DNA of 53,499 nt from Actinomycetales bacterium (lineage in GTDB: Bacteria > Actinomycetota > Actinomycetes > Actinomycetales > Microbacteriaceae), in the NCBI GenBank assembly GCA_028868975.1, contig JAGWTM010000002.1, positions 1-53,499 of the forward strand, written 5' to 3'. Below are positions 26,666 through 35,871 of the stretch, in pieces. The position numbers and the translations under genes are program-made. Each line of letters starts with the position of its first letter. Positions within the stretch are counted from its first letter, which is position 1. The notes below the pieces were generated by a model that was not told where the DNA came from, searched no databases, and was given only the letters and a program-made list of their open reading frames with translations.

Positions 26666-27793
26666 ATGACCACTTTTGAGGCAAACAGCAACCTGGACCT
26701 TAGCCCTGTCGCGCGTCCTGCCAATGCTGAACCTTGGAAGCGCAAGGACCCAAAGCAAGTCCTGGGCGTAGCCATCGCGGCCATTCTCCCGGCGCTGATC
26801 ACCTGGTTGGTCGGCACCTCGGTATCGGCGGACCCGACCATCGCCGTAGTAGCGGTGTTTTTGCCGCTTCAGCTCCTTGCTGCAGGCATCATGGGTGTTC
26901 GAATCTTCGGCAAGCGTGGCATCGCGGAATCGCTCCTAATCGTGTTCACCATCCTGTTGACCATCCTGGTCGGCTCGCTCCTGCTAAGCGTGCTCTGGTC
27001 GGTTATCTCGGCGGGTGCACAAACAATTTCGTGGACCTTCCTCAGCCAAAACAACGTCTACATCTCGCCGACCACGTCGCTCGAGTATGGCGGTGTCGGC
27101 CACTCGATTATCGGCACGTTGCTGATTGTGGGCCTCACCACTCTGGTCACCGTGCCGTTCGGCATCGCGATTGCGGTTTACCTGACCGAAACCCGCGGCA
27201 AGGCTCGCGGAGCCATTCGCATCCTGATCCAAGCCATGTCTGGTCTGCCCTCGGTAGTTGCCGGTCTGTTTGTTTACTCGGCACTGATTGCCAGCGGCAT
27301 CACCCAGTACGCCGGTTGGGCCGGATCATTGGCCCTGCTGCCACTCATGCTCCCGACCGTGGCTCGCATCGCCGAAGAAGCCCTTCGCCTGGTTCCAGCC
27401 GACTACCGTAATGGAGCGCTCGCTCTGGGCGCACCTGCCTATCGGGCATTTTTGCAGGTGACTCTGCCCGCCGCCAAAACCGGTATCGTCACCGCGGTTC
27501 TGCTGGGTATTGCGCGAATTATCGGTGAGACTGCTCCGCTACTGCTGACCACCTTCGCCGCGAATAACACGAGCTTCAACCTGTTCTCGGGCTCGATGTC
27601 ATCGCTGCCGACCTACCTTTACCAGTACATCTCGAACGGAAACGACACCAGCACCCAGCGCGCCTGGGGTGCAGCCCTAGTGGTGCTCATCCTGGTGGGT
27701 GTCCTGTTCACCACCGCTCGAATTCTCGGTCGCTCAAAGAAGACGACTTCCAAGGCTCTAACCAAGGCAACCAATGCCCGAAAGGCGAAGTAA
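26666..27793 (+). CDS. pstA: Phosphate ABC transporter permease PstA
   Basis: 375-residue second permease. ATG 26666 is chosen because GGAGG (26653-26657) precedes it by 8 bases; it starts 2 bases after the pstC stop. The first ~110 residues hold three additional helices before the core permease domain ([26 protein letters not shown]). The docking loop is [24 protein letters not shown], and [15 protein letters not shown] is PstA-typical. Confidence 0.95.
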   Translation: MTTFEANSNLDLSPVARPANAEPWKRKDPKQVLGVAIAAILPALITWLVGTSVSADPTIAVVAVFLPLQLLAAGIMGVRIFGKRGIAESLLIVFTILLTILVGSLLLSVLWSVISAGAQTISWTFLSQNNVYISPTTSLEYGGVGHSIIGTLLIVGLTTLVTVPFGIAIAVYLTETRGKARGAIRILIQAMSGLPSVVAGLFVYSALIASGITQYAGWAGSLALLPLMLPTVARIAEEALRLVPADYRNGALALGAPAYRAFLQVTLPAAKTGIVTAVLLGIARIIGETAPLLLTTFAANNTSFNLFSGSMSSLPTYLYQYISNGNDTSTQRAWGAALVVLILVGVLFTTARILGRSKKTTSKALTKATNARKAK

Positions 27794-27795
27794 AA

Positions 27796-28578
27796 ATGGC
27801 AGTCAGCACCGCCTCAGCGCTTCACTCTGAGAATGTCAATGTCTGGTTCGGCGAGCGTCACGTGCTTAAAGACGTGTCGCTTACCTTCCCTAGCAACCAG
27901 GTGACCGCTCTGATTGGCCCTTCGGGCTGCGGCAAGAGCACCTTCCTTCGCACACTGAACCGCATGCACGAACTGATTCCGGGTGCCGGTTTCGGCGGAC
28001 GCGTCCTGCTCGATGGTGACGATATCTATGGTGACGGCGTCGACCCAGTCGATGTTCGCATCAAAATCGGCATGGTGTTCCAGAAGCCAAACCCGTTCCC
28101 GACCATGACCATTCGCGACAACGTCCTCTCGGGGCTAAAGCTTTCGGGCCGTAAGACTGGCGACGCTGATGAACTGGTCGAGACCTCTCTGCGCCGCGCA
28201 TCGATTTGGAATGAGGTCAAGGATCGCCTCGGTGACCCGGCTCTAAGTCTTTCCGGTGGACAGCAGCAGCGTTTGTGCATCGCGCGTTCGCTCGCGATGG
28301 ACCCAGAAGTGCTCCTGATGGATGAGCCTTGCTCGGCCCTAGACCCGGGTTCGACCCGTCGCATCGAAGAGACGATTGTAGAACTCAGCGAGTCGATGAC
28401 CATCGTGATTGTTACGCACAACATGCAGCAGGCTCAGCGTGTTGCCGACCAGACCGCGTTCTTCCTGGCAACCGACGGTAACCCCGGCCACGTGGTCGAA
28501 TTCGGTGCCACCGAGGACATCTTCGAGCGTCCTCGAGACCCGCGCACCAACGACTACGTCAACGGCCACTTCGGCTAG
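27796..28578 (+). CDS. pstB: Phosphate ABC transporter ATP-binding protein PstB
   Basis: 260-residue ATPase. Walker A is [17 protein letters not shown] (about residues 41-57), the signature is [16 protein letters not shown], Walker B is [13 protein letters not shown] and the His loop is [10 protein letters not shown]. The RTLNRM and [11 protein letters not shown] features are typical of PstB. It ends with a normal stop 130 bases before pstS. Confidence 0.96.
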   Translation: MAVSTASALHSENVNVWFGERHVLKDVSLTFPSNQVTALIGPSGCGKSTFLRTLNRMHELIPGAGFGGRVLLDGDDIYGDGVDPVDVRIKIGMVFQKPNPFPTMTIRDNVLSGLKLSGRKTGDADELVETSLRRASIWNEVKDRLGDPALSLSGGQQQRLCIARSLAMDPEVLLMDEPCSALDPGSTRRIEETIVELSESMTIVIVTHNMQQAQRVADQTAFFLATDGNPGHVVEFGATEDIFERPRDPRTNDYVNGHFG

Positions 28579-28583
28579 CCGAA

Positions 28584-28619
28584 GTTCGCAACCCAAAGTT
28601 AACCTTCGCTTCAGTTGCA
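28584..28619 (+). promoter_or_regulatory. Possible PHO-box upstream of pstS
   Basis: GTTAACCTTCG (28598-28608) shares nine bases with the second repeat before pstC, and GTTCGCAAC lies 14 bases before it. The repeat is weaker and the spacing less regular than at pstC. It suggests that pstS has its own phosphate-controlled promoter in the 130-base gap. Confidence 0.4.
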
Positions 28620-28708
28620 AGACAAGTAGTCGGCTAATCGAATTCACCTTGATGTCATCAAATGAATACATCGGATCCAACACCGACTTCGCAAACTAAG
28701 GAGAAACA

Positions 28709-29734
28709 ATGCGCAAGACCAGCGGCCTTCTCGCCACTGTCGCCATTCTCGGCTCGGCACTCGTAGCCGGCCCTGCAGCTCAGGCTGCACCAGTAGCCAT
28801 CACCGGCGGTGGCTCATCGTTCGCAGCTGGCATCATCACCACCTGTGCAGCTGCTTACACTGAAAACACCGTTACCTACACCGCATCGTCTTCGGGCACC
28901 GGTCGCAGCAACTTTGCCAACGGCAGCATTAACTTCGCTGGTTCGGACGCCGCCTACAACCCAACCGACAAGAAGCCATCGGGTTTTGTTTACGTTCCAA
29001 TCATCGGTGGCCCAGTTGCCATCATGTTCAACATTGCTGGTGTCAAGAACCTAAACCTTGACGCAACCACCGTCGGCGCAATCTTCTCGGGCAAGATCAC
29101 CAAGTGGAACGACGCTGCCATCAAGAAGCTCAACCCTAAGGCTGCTCTTCCTGACGCGACCATCAACGTCAACTACCGCTCGAGCAACTCGGGTACCACC
29201 CAGAACGTTGCAAACTACCTGTTCCAGAACAAGGCAGCCGGTTGGTCAGTAAGCCAGTCGTGGGCAACCGCTTCGGGTCAGACCACTCCGGTTGGCGCTG
29301 GCGCAGCAACCTCGGCTGCACTCGCCGACAAGGTGGCTAGCACTGCCAACTCGATCGGTTACGCCGACCTCGTTGACATCAAGAAGAAGAGCCTGACTGT
29401 TGCTGCTCTGAAGAACGGTGCTGGTCAGTTCGTTCAGCCGACCGCTCAGGCTGCAGCTAAGTACCTCGCAGCCCAGGCTGTCGACGTCAAGGGCAAGGGT
29501 ATTGTCACCATCGACTTCACCAAGAAGGTTCCAGGCGCTTACAACCTGAGCATCCTTACCTACATGATTGCTCCGACCGACGCTAGCGACACCACCAAGG
29601 CCGCTGCCGTCAAGGACTTCGCAAACTACATCGTCAAGAGCTGTGCACCTGCAAAGGCGGCAGACCTTGGTTATGTTGCTCTTACCGGCGCACTGAAGAG
29701 CTCGGCTCTGATGCTGATCGGTTCGATCGACTAA
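28709..29734 (+). CDS. pstS: Phosphate-binding protein PstS, secreted form without lipobox
   Basis: 341-residue high-affinity phosphate-binding protein. The Sec signal peptide ends at AQA-AP (cleavage about residue 26-27) and has no lipobox cysteine, so the mature protein would not be lipid-anchored; many Gram-positive PstS proteins are lipoproteins. Phosphate-binding loops are intact: TGGGSSFAAG (32-41), SSSGTGRSNF (60-69), GSDAAYN (78-84) and YRSSNSGTTQN. AAGGAG lies 7 bases before the ATG. It sits after pstB rather than before pstC. Confidence 0.93.
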   Translation: MRKTSGLLATVAILGSALVAGPAAQAAPVAITGGGSSFAAGIITTCAAAYTENTVTYTASSSGTGRSNFANGSINFAGSDAAYNPTDKKPSGFVYVPIIGGPVAIMFNIAGVKNLNLDATTVGAIFSGKITKWNDAAIKKLNPKAALPDATINVNYRSSNSGTTQNVANYLFQNKAAGWSVSQSWATASGQTTPVGAGAATSAALADKVASTANSIGYADLVDIKKKSLTVAALKNGAGQFVQPTAQAAAKYLAAQAVDVKGKGIVTIDFTKKVPGAYNLSILTYMIAPTDASDTTKAAAVKDFANYIVKSCAPAKAADLGYVALTGALKSSALMLIGSID

Positions 29735-29753
29735 TCGAAAAACGATTCGGTGA

Positions 29754-29779
29754 GGGAGTGTGGTTTCGGCCACACTCCC
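29754..29779 (+). other. Hairpin between pstS and the second PstS-like gene
   Basis: GGGAGTGTGG (29754-29763) and CCACACTCCC (29770-29779) form a perfect 10-bp stem with a 6-base loop. No T-run follows, so it may protect the pstS mRNA end or partly reduce transcription into the downstream gene. Confidence 0.6.
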
Positions 29780-29820
29780 AAACCTGTTTCCAAAGCAGTA
29801 ACTGAAAGGCAACCGGAACA

Positions 29821-30888
29821 GTGTTCAACAGCAAGCGACTAGCGGCCTCGACCGCGCTCATCTCGGCCGCGATCCTGAGCTTGACCGGTTGCACCCCTCC
29901 AATGCCTCCCGAGGTTCGTGCTGCCCTAGCCGAGAAGACCTACACCTGTGTCGCCGGCACATCGAGCGTTGCCGTTCCACACGCAATTGGCGACCTTGCC
30001 ACTGGCTGGCAGGATGCGCTAGCGGCTGCCTGCCCAGACATGAGTTTCACCGTCGCGACCGACGCGGCAGCGGCTCAGTTGAACATTGACGCCACCGGAA
30101 CCGCCGCGGCTGGCGCATACGCCACCGTGCCGTTTGCGCTCGATGCAACGGTTGTAGCCGTAAACATTTCGGGTTTGAGTTCGCTCAACCTGACCGCAGC
30201 AAACATCCAGGGCATCTTGGACGGTTCGATTAGGGACTGGTCTGACAAGGCGATCGCCGCAGCCAACCCGGGTGTTGATATGACTCCCGAGCCGATTGTT
30301 CTGGATAACCGCATCCAGGCCAACGGCCTCAAGCCGCTCACCGATTGGTTGAGTCGACTCGCTGGCGGAAAATTCGACGCGAGCAAATTCAAATCGGTGC
30401 CGCAACTCACAATCGATGACGCCATGATGCTGCCTGAAGGTGGAATCGCCTTCTTGCCCTACTCGGTAAACGCGGAAGCCATGTGGATTACCGCCGGTAT
30501 CGTGCTCGACACCAAGCACCCCAATGAAACCGCTGTCGTGCCGGACTCAGATCACATCAACTCCGGTGGTAGCCAGCTCAAGGTTGCCAAATCTGAAAAG
30601 GCGATTACCGTCACATTGAACCCGGCCGCCAAGCCGCTAGCGCCGGCAGGTCAAGACAAGGCAGTTGATCCCTACCAGGCCGTGTACGCGGTTCCGATGA
30701 GCCTGGTCGGTAGCGATAACCTAACCACCCGAGCCGTGGCACGCTTCCTGCTGCGTCAGGATTCACAAGGCATGCTCGGTGCAAGCTACCTGCTGCCGAT
30801 TCCAGAGGCCGTGCGCGTCGAGGTTCTCGACCTAGTTTCCAAGGGATTGCCAATCAAGGTTCAGGCATCCCCCGAGGCGACCAACTAG
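29821..30888 (+). CDS. Divergent PstS-like lipoprotein
   Basis: 355 residues with a lipoprotein signal peptide (lipobox LTGC, Cys24) and a PBP-like fold that resembles PstS in VAVNISGLSSLNLTAANIQGILDGSIRDWSD, which parallels the pstS stretch FNIAGVKNLNLDATTVGAIFSGKITKWND. The phosphate-binding loops (GSS and SGTG types) of PstS are not recognisable, and the RSSNSGT motif is replaced by LDNRIQANGLKPL. It may be an accessory or receptor lipoprotein of the Pst system, or bind another ligand. GTG start with a GAAAGG site 11 bases upstream. Cotranscription with pstS across the hairpin is likely. Confidence 0.75.
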   Translation: MFNSKRLAASTALISAAILSLTGCTPPMPPEVRAALAEKTYTCVAGTSSVAVPHAIGDLATGWQDALAAACPDMSFTVATDAAAAQLNIDATGTAAAGAYATVPFALDATVVAVNISGLSSLNLTAANIQGILDGSIRDWSDKAIAAANPGVDMTPEPIVLDNRIQANGLKPLTDWLSRLAGGKFDASKFKSVPQLTIDDAMMLPEGGIAFLPYSVNAEAMWITAGIVLDTKHPNETAVVPDSDHINSGGSQLKVAKSEKAITVTLNPAAKPLAPAGQDKAVDPYQAVYAVPMSLVGSDNLTTRAVARFLLRQDSQGMLGASYLLPIPEAVRVEVLDLVSKGLPIKVQASPEATN

Positions 30889-30938
30889 TCCACCGCCACT
30901 CGTCTGGCGCCTCGGCACTGGTCGCTTGGGAGCCTAGG

Positions 30939-30944
30939 TAGGCT
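30939..30944 (+). promoter_or_regulatory. -10-like TAGGCT before 30951
   Basis: TAGGCT ends 6 bases before the ATG at 30951, the same arrangement as at thyX and yaaA. Confidence 0.55.
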
Positions 30945-30950
30945 AGAGGC

Positions 30951-31343
30951 ATGTCAAAAACCCAGCGCTCACTCGGCACCGGTCGGCTACTAATTAGTCT
31001 CTACGGCATCCTCGCGGCAGCCGCGACCGTTCGTGCTGGCTATCAGCTCATCCGCAAATTCGATGAGGCTCCGTTGGCCTATTCACTTTCGGCCCTGAGT
31101 GGAGTGGTTTACATCTTGGCTACCGTTGCGCTCGCGAAATCAGGCGCGCGCTGGCATCGAATTGCCCGCGTAACCATTACCTTCGAACTCATCGGTGTCA
31201 TCACCGTTGGCCTACTTAGCCTGACTCATCCCGACCTATTCGCACACAACAGCGTCTGGAGCTACTTCGGTCTTGGTTATGGGTTTGTTCCGCTAATCCT
31301 GCCAATCTGGGGCCTCTTCTGGCTGCGCAGGCACCAGGCCTAG
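30951..31343 (+). CDS. Small membrane protein, unknown function
   Basis: 130 residues with four predicted membrane helices (about 12-32, 44-62, 73-91 and 104-125) separated by short basic loops. No domain is recognised. It is probably transcribed on its own leaderless mRNA and lies 26 bases before ribF; similar unnamed membrane proteins are common near ribF in Actinobacteria (recollection, not checked). Confidence 0.75.
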   Translation: MSKTQRSLGTGRLLISLYGILAAAATVRAGYQLIRKFDEAPLAYSLSALSGVVYILATVALAKSGARWHRIARVTITFELIGVITVGLLSLTHPDLFAHNSVWSYFGLGYGFVPLILPIWGLFWLRRHQA

Positions 31344-31369
31344 TCAGACCTTTTTGGAATCAGATTTTT

Positions 31370-32311
31370 ATGGAACGTTGGCGCGGTCTAGGCGAGATTG
31401 ATCCTGATTTTGCCGACACCGTAGTGACGATCGGCAAGTTTGACGGCGTCCACCTGGGGCATCAGCAACTGGTTGCCACCGCCATCAGTATTGCCGAGGA
31501 TCATTCGCTGGCCTCGGTCGTCCTCACCTTCGATCGTCATCCGAATGAAATCCTGAACCCTGGGCAGGCAGCGCCGGCGCTCACCGGCCCAAATCAAAAA
31601 GCCGAACTACTCGAGGGGCTCGGAGTCGACGCTCTGTTGACTTTGAATTTTGATGAGGCCCTGGCCCAGATGCCGGCCGAGGATTTCATCGAGCGAATTC
31701 TGGTGGATGCGCTGCACGCCCGCGCGGTGGTCGTGGGGCAGGGGTTCCGTTTTGGCGCTGGTGGTGAGGGCGATCTCGCGCTCCTTCGCCTGATTGGTCT
31801 CGAGCGTGGTTTTGTGGTGCGCGAGGTTGCACACAGTCAGCTCGATGGCGTGAAGATCTCGTCCACTCGTATTCGCGAAGCTCTGGATCGCGGTGACGTT
31901 GAGGAGGCCGCGCGCATGCTCGGTCGCAACCATCGCGTACGCGGAATCATCGAGCACGGCAAGAAGCTCGGTCGCACGATCGGGTTCCCAACGGCCAACA
32001 TGTCTCGAGCGGCCGAAGGCTATCTGCCATTAGATGCGGTCTACGCCGGCTGGCTAATTGTCAATCACGAGGATGGCAGCCAAACCGGTTACCCGGCAGC
32101 GCTTTCGGTTGGTATCAATGAGACCTTTGAGGCGGTGCCTCGAGTCCTAGAGGCCTACGTCTTGGACCGCGATGACCTCGACCTTTACGACCTCGATGTG
32201 ACCATGGAATTCGTTCGATTCATTCGGCCAACCCTCAAGTTTGATTCGGTCGAGTCGCTCATCGCCGCGATTCGGGAAGATGTCGGTCGCATCCGTGACG
32301 TGCTTGCATAA
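31370..32311 (+). CDS. ribF: Bifunctional riboflavin kinase / FAD synthetase
   Basis: 313-residue enzyme converting riboflavin to FMN and FMN to FAD. The N-terminal nucleotidyltransferase domain has GKFDGVHLGHQQL (about residues 23-35) and ISSTRIREAL; the C-terminal flavokinase domain (about 180-310) starts with VRGIIEHGKKLGRTIGFPTANM. In most Gram-positives ribF follows truB directly; here the pst block and two membrane genes lie between. The ATG has no clear ribosome site. Confidence 0.95.
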   Translation: MERWRGLGEIDPDFADTVVTIGKFDGVHLGHQQLVATAISIAEDHSLASVVLTFDRHPNEILNPGQAAPALTGPNQKAELLEGLGVDALLTLNFDEALAQMPAEDFIERILVDALHARAVVVGQGFRFGAGGEGDLALLRLIGLERGFVVREVAHSQLDGVKISSTRIREALDRGDVEEAARMLGRNHRVRGIIEHGKKLGRTIGFPTANMSRAAEGYLPLDAVYAGWLIVNHEDGSQTGYPAALSVGINETFEAVPRVLEAYVLDRDDLDLYDLDVTMEFVRFIRPTLKFDSVESLIAAIREDVGRIRDVLA

Positions 32312-32314
32312 ACT
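32309..32314 (+). promoter_or_regulatory. -10-like TAAACT of the DUF805 gene
   Basis: TAAACT overlaps the ribF stop and ends 6 bases before the ATG at 32321. Confidence 0.45.
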
Positions 32315-32320
32315 CGAAGC

Positions 32321-32896
32321 ATGACTTTTGCAGAAGCGGTTCAGTCTGGGTTGAAGAATTACTTCCAGATCGTAGGTCTGGCTTCAAGGCGTGAGTACTG
32401 GTACTTCCAGCTGTTTGTGTTGCTAGTCGGTGTGGTGGCTTCGACCCTCGACAGCGTCGTGTTTCCGTTGCCAAGCGACGCCAGTTTGCTCGACCAGTTC
32501 CTGAAATCACCCATCAGCCTCACCACCCAGCTAGGCCTGCTGATTCCCCAAATCACCATCATGGGACGCCGCTTTCGCGATGTCGGGTTCAGTGCGAAAT
32601 GGCTGTTCCTCTGGCTGGTAACGGTTGGTTTCGGTGTGCTCGTGGCATTTGCCTACAGCAGCGTTGAGGCGATGGGCCAGTCTGGCACGCTAGAGGGCAG
32701 TCTGAACGTGCTCGGTTATCTAGCGCCAGCACTGACAATTTCGGCCGGAATCCAAATTTTCTTTTTCATTCTGACTCTGCAGCCGAGCAAGTCGGGTCCG
32801 CAGGGCAACCGATTTGCCGAAGGGTATGACCCAACCCGTGACCCGAAGAGCGACAGCTTCAATCCCGACATTCAGGATTGGCAACCCAGGCTCTAA
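32321..32896 (+). CDS. DUF805 family membrane protein
   Basis: 191 residues. The start FAEAVQSGLKNYFQIVGLASRREYWYFQLFVLLV is the DUF805 signature (a YF...GRASRREYW-like pattern). Four hydrophobic segments follow, with the family's MGRRFRDVGFS motif between the second and third. The C-terminal ~35 residues are hydrophilic and Pro/Asp-rich. The family function is unknown. It sits between ribF and rpsO. Confidence 0.85.
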   Translation: MTFAEAVQSGLKNYFQIVGLASRREYWYFQLFVLLVGVVASTLDSVVFPLPSDASLLDQFLKSPISLTTQLGLLIPQITIMGRRFRDVGFSAKWLFLWLVTVGFGVLVAFAYSSVEAMGQSGTLEGSLNVLGYLAPALTISAGIQIFFFILTLQPSKSGPQGNRFAEGYDPTRDPKSDSFNPDIQDWQPRL

Positions 32897-33024
32897 TTCA
32901 CGGACGCGCTTGAGCTGCCGCGCCGTTTCGGCTAGGCTGTTCAGGTTGCCGTGTATCGGCCGCGGAAAAAGAGAGCCAAAACAGCCCGTTTTGAGCGCCG
33001 CGCAGCGAATCGAAGGAGTCACTT

Positions 33025-33294
33025 ATGGCACTAGACGCAGCAGTTAAGACTGCAATCATCAATGAGTACGCAACCCACCCAGGTGACACCGGTTCGCCTG
33101 AGGTTCAGATTGCTGTTCTCAGCAAGCGCATCAAGGACCTAACCGAGCACCTCAAGGAGCACAAGCACGACCACCACAGCCGTCGTGGCCTGTTGATCCT
33201 TGTTGGTCAGCGTCGTCGTCTGCTCAGCTACCTGCAGGGTGTCGACATCGCTCGTTACCGCTCGCTAATCGAGCGTCTCGGCCTCCGTCGCTAA
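33025..33294 (+). CDS. rpsO: 30S ribosomal protein S15
   Basis: 89-residue primary rRNA-binding protein of the 30S platform. The conserved core [48 protein letters not shown] matches S15. AAGGAG lies 9 bases before the ATG, and a TAGGCT at 32933-32938 is a likely -10, giving a leader of about 80 bases. rpsO-pnp is a widely conserved pair. Confidence 0.97.
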   Translation: MALDAAVKTAIINEYATHPGDTGSPEVQIAVLSKRIKDLTEHLKEHKHDHHSRRGLLILVGQRRRLLSYLQGVDIARYRSLIERLGLRR

Positions 33295-33315
33295 TCGCGG
33301 ATTCAGTCTTACAAG

Positions 33316-33346
33316 AATCGCCCCGGGCATGCTCGGGGCGATTTCT
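33316..33346 (+). terminator. Terminator after rpsO
   Basis: AATCGCCCCG (33316-33325) pairs with CGGGGCGATT (33334-33343), followed by a short T-rich stretch. The U-run is weak, so some read-through into pnp is possible. Confidence 0.75.
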
Positions 33347-33615
33347 TATTTGCCGGACTGTTTCACTCGAAGTTCACCGAGTCGCGCCCTGTCTTTTGTC
33401 GGCGCCCTCTGCTAGCCTTGAAAATGAGCACCGTGGCAGGTTTGCTGGTCTTCGGTTGCAGTTCTTGAGCGAGTTTCTCAAGCGCTACAACTGCAGACCA
33501 GGGCATCCCTCCAATGTGGGCAAGTTACTTGCCGCGTTTAGCTCGCGCGCGTGAAACGCATACCGTGAAAATAACGGGGTAATTCAGGCGCAATGAGGAA
33601 CAAAGAGGAGGGACC
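33347..33615 (+). promoter_or_regulatory. pnp promoter and long leader
   Basis: This is the main part of the only gene-free stretch over 300 bases. It contains a possible -10 TAGCCT (33413-33418), then the large hairpin described at 33445-33501, then unstructured sequence and the AGGAGG that serves pnp. I see no coding frame or known riboswitch in it. Confidence 0.55.
33445..33501 (+). promoter_or_regulatory. Large stem-loop in the pnp leader
   Basis: Three nested helices are visible: CTGGTC (33445-33450) with GACCAG (33496-33501), TGCAGTT (33457-33463) with AACTGCA (33489-33495), and TTGAG (33465-33469) with CTCAA (33477-33481). pnp leaders in E. coli and Streptomyces contain hairpins cut by RNase III as part of PNPase autoregulation, so this is a candidate equivalent. 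The comparison is to mechanism, not to sequence. Confidence 0.6.
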
Positions 33616-35847
33616 GTGGAAGGTCCAGAAATCAAATTTGCCGAAGCGATCATCGACAACGGCAAGCACGGAAAGCGCGTTATTCGCTTCGAAACCGGTC
33701 GTTTGGCCCAGCAGGCACAGGGTGCTGCAGCGGTTTACATCGACGAAGAGACCATGCTGTTCTCGGCTACCACTGCAAGCAAGCAGCCGAAGGATCAGTT
33801 CGACTTCTTCCCACTGACCATCGACGTTGAAGAGCGTATGTACGCCGCGGGCAAGATCCCGGGCAGCTTCTTCCGTCGTGAAGGTCGTCCATCAACCGAG
33901 GCGATTCTTGCCTGCCGCTTGATTGACCGTCCACTTCGCCCATCGTTCGTCGATGGTCTCCGCAACGAAATTCAGGTTGTTGTAACCGTTATGGCGATCG
34001 AACCAGACGAGCTCTACGACGTCGTGGCAATCAACGCCGCATCGATGTCGACTCAGCTCGCAGGTCTGCCATTCTCAGGCCCAATCGGTGGCGTGCGCGT
34101 TGCACTCATCGACGGTCAGTGGGTTGCCTTCCCTAAGCACTCGCAGCTTGAGCGTTCGGTGTTCGACATGGTCGTTGCCGGCCGAGTCATCGTTGAGAAC
34201 GGCGTCGAAGACGTCGCAATCATGATGGTTGAGGCTGAGGCTAGCGAAAACGCCTGGACTCTGATCAAGGACGAGGGCGCTACCGCACCTTCGGAGGACG
34301 TTGTTGCCCAAGGCCTAGAGGCCGCCAAGCCATTCATTAAGGCACTGGTTGCAGCCCAGCAGAAGCTTGCCAACGAGGCAGCCAAGCCGACCGCCGAATA
34401 CCCGGTATTCCTGCCTTACACCGACGAGGTTTACGCTGCGGTTGAGGCTCAGGCTGGCGCCGAGCTTGCCAAGGTCTACCAGATTGCCGACAAGGTCGAG
34501 CGCCAGGACGCCGATGACGCACTCAAGGCTGCCACCAAGGAAGCCCTCGAGGGCAAGCTGGACGAGGCGCAGATGCTTCAGTTCTCAGCCGCGTACAAGT
34601 CGGTCACCAAGAAGATCATGCGCACCCGCGTTCTCAAGGAGGGCATCCGTATCGACGGACGCGGCCTTCGCGACATCCGCAAGCTCGATGCAGAGATCCA
34701 CGTGATCCCTCGCGTTCATGGCTCGGCACTGTTCCAGCGCGGTGAAACCCAGATTCTCGGTGTCACCACTCTGAACATGCTCAAGATGGAGCAGCAGATT
34801 GACGCGCTGACCCCGGTCACTTCGAAGCGCTACATGCACAACTACAACTTCCCGCCTTACTCAACTGGTGAGGTCGGTCGTGTTGGTTCGCCAAAGCGTC
34901 GCGAGATCGGTCACGGTGCTCTTGCCGAGCGCGCGCTGGTTCCAGTGCTGCCGGCTCGTGAAGAGTTCCCATACGCCATCCGTCAGGTTTCGGAGGCACT
35001 CGGCTCGAACGGTTCAACCTCGATGGGTTCTGTCTGTGCTTCTACCCTCGCGCTGCTCAGCGCTGGTGTGCCACTGCGCGCGCCAGTGGCCGGTATCGCA
35101 ATGGGTCTTATCTCGGATGAGATCGATGGCAAGACCCAGTACGCTGCCCTGACCGACATCCTCGGTGCTGAAGATGCACTGGGCGACATGGACTTCAAGG
35201 TTGCCGGTACTCGTGAATTCGTAACCGCCATCCAGCTCGACACCAAGCTCGACGGAATCCCAGCTTCGGTTCTGGCTGGTGCTCTGACTCAGGCTCGTGA
35301 GGCTCGCTTGGCGATTCTCGACGTCATGGCTCAGGCAATTAGCGAACCGGATGAGATGGCTCCAACTGCTCCACGCGTCATCGCGGTCAAGATTCCAGTT
35401 GACAAGATCGGTGAGGTCATTGGTCCAAAGGGCAAGATGATCAACCAGATTCAGGAAGACACCGGAGCTGACATCTCGATCGAGGACGACGGCACCGTCT
35501 ACATCGGCGCAACCGATGGTCCTTCGGCTGAAGCTGCTAAGGCTGCAATCAACGCGATTGCCAACCCGCATGTTCCAGAGATCGGCGAGCGTTTCTTGGG
35601 TACCGTGGTCAAGTTGGCCGCATTCGGTGCGTTCGTTTCGCTAGTTCCAGGCAAGGACGGCCTGCTTCACATCTCAGAGCTCAAGCACCTAAACGGTGGC
35701 AAGCGCGTTGAGAACGTCGAAGACGTCTTGGAAGTTGGTCAGAAGCTTCAGGTCGAGATCACCAAGATCGACGACCGTGGCAAGCTTTCGCTGGCTCCAG
35801 TTCGTGAAGGCGAAGAGTCGGCTAACGACTCAGCCGACGAAGAGTAA
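33616..35847 (+). CDS. pnp: Polyribonucleotide nucleotidyltransferase (PNPase)
   Basis: 743-residue phosphate-dependent 3'-5' exoribonuclease. Two RNase PH domains are joined by a helical domain; the second begins near [19 protein letters not shown] (about residue 345). The C-terminal KH domain has [26 protein letters not shown] and the S1 domain has [30 protein letters not shown]. An acidic tail ends the protein. GTG start, with AGGAGG a few bases upstream. It is likely controlled through the leader hairpin. Confidence 0.96.
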   Translation: MEGPEIKFAEAIIDNGKHGKRVIRFETGRLAQQAQGAAAVYIDEETMLFSATTASKQPKDQFDFFPLTIDVEERMYAAGKIPGSFFRREGRPSTEAILACRLIDRPLRPSFVDGLRNEIQVVVTVMAIEPDELYDVVAINAASMSTQLAGLPFSGPIGGVRVALIDGQWVAFPKHSQLERSVFDMVVAGRVIVENGVEDVAIMMVEAEASENAWTLIKDEGATAPSEDVVAQGLEAAKPFIKALVAAQQKLANEAAKPTAEYPVFLPYTDEVYAAVEAQAGAELAKVYQIADKVERQDADDALKAATKEALEGKLDEAQMLQFSAAYKSVTKKIMRTRVLKEGIRIDGRGLRDIRKLDAEIHVIPRVHGSALFQRGETQILGVTTLNMLKMEQQIDALTPVTSKRYMHNYNFPPYSTGEVGRVGSPKRREIGHGALAERALVPVLPAREEFPYAIRQVSEALGSNGSTSMGSVCASTLALLSAGVPLRAPVAGIAMGLISDEIDGKTQYAALTDILGAEDALGDMDFKVAGTREFVTAIQLDTKLDGIPASVLAGALTQAREARLAILDVMAQAISEPDEMAPTAPRVIAVKIPVDKIGEVIGPKGKMINQIQEDTGADISIEDDGTVYIGATDGPSAEAAKAAINAIANPHVPEIGERFLGTVVKLAAFGAFVSLVPGKDGLLHISELKHLNGGKRVENVEDVLEVGQKLQVEITKIDDRGKLSLAPVREGEESANDSADEE

Positions 35848-35871
35848 AACTAAACAAGGAAGTTCTGCGTC

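Noticed and set aside
31345-31370. Leaderless -10 for ribF
   Set aside because: No TANNNT ends 6 or 7 bases before the ATG; CAGATT (31361-31366) is only 3 bases away.
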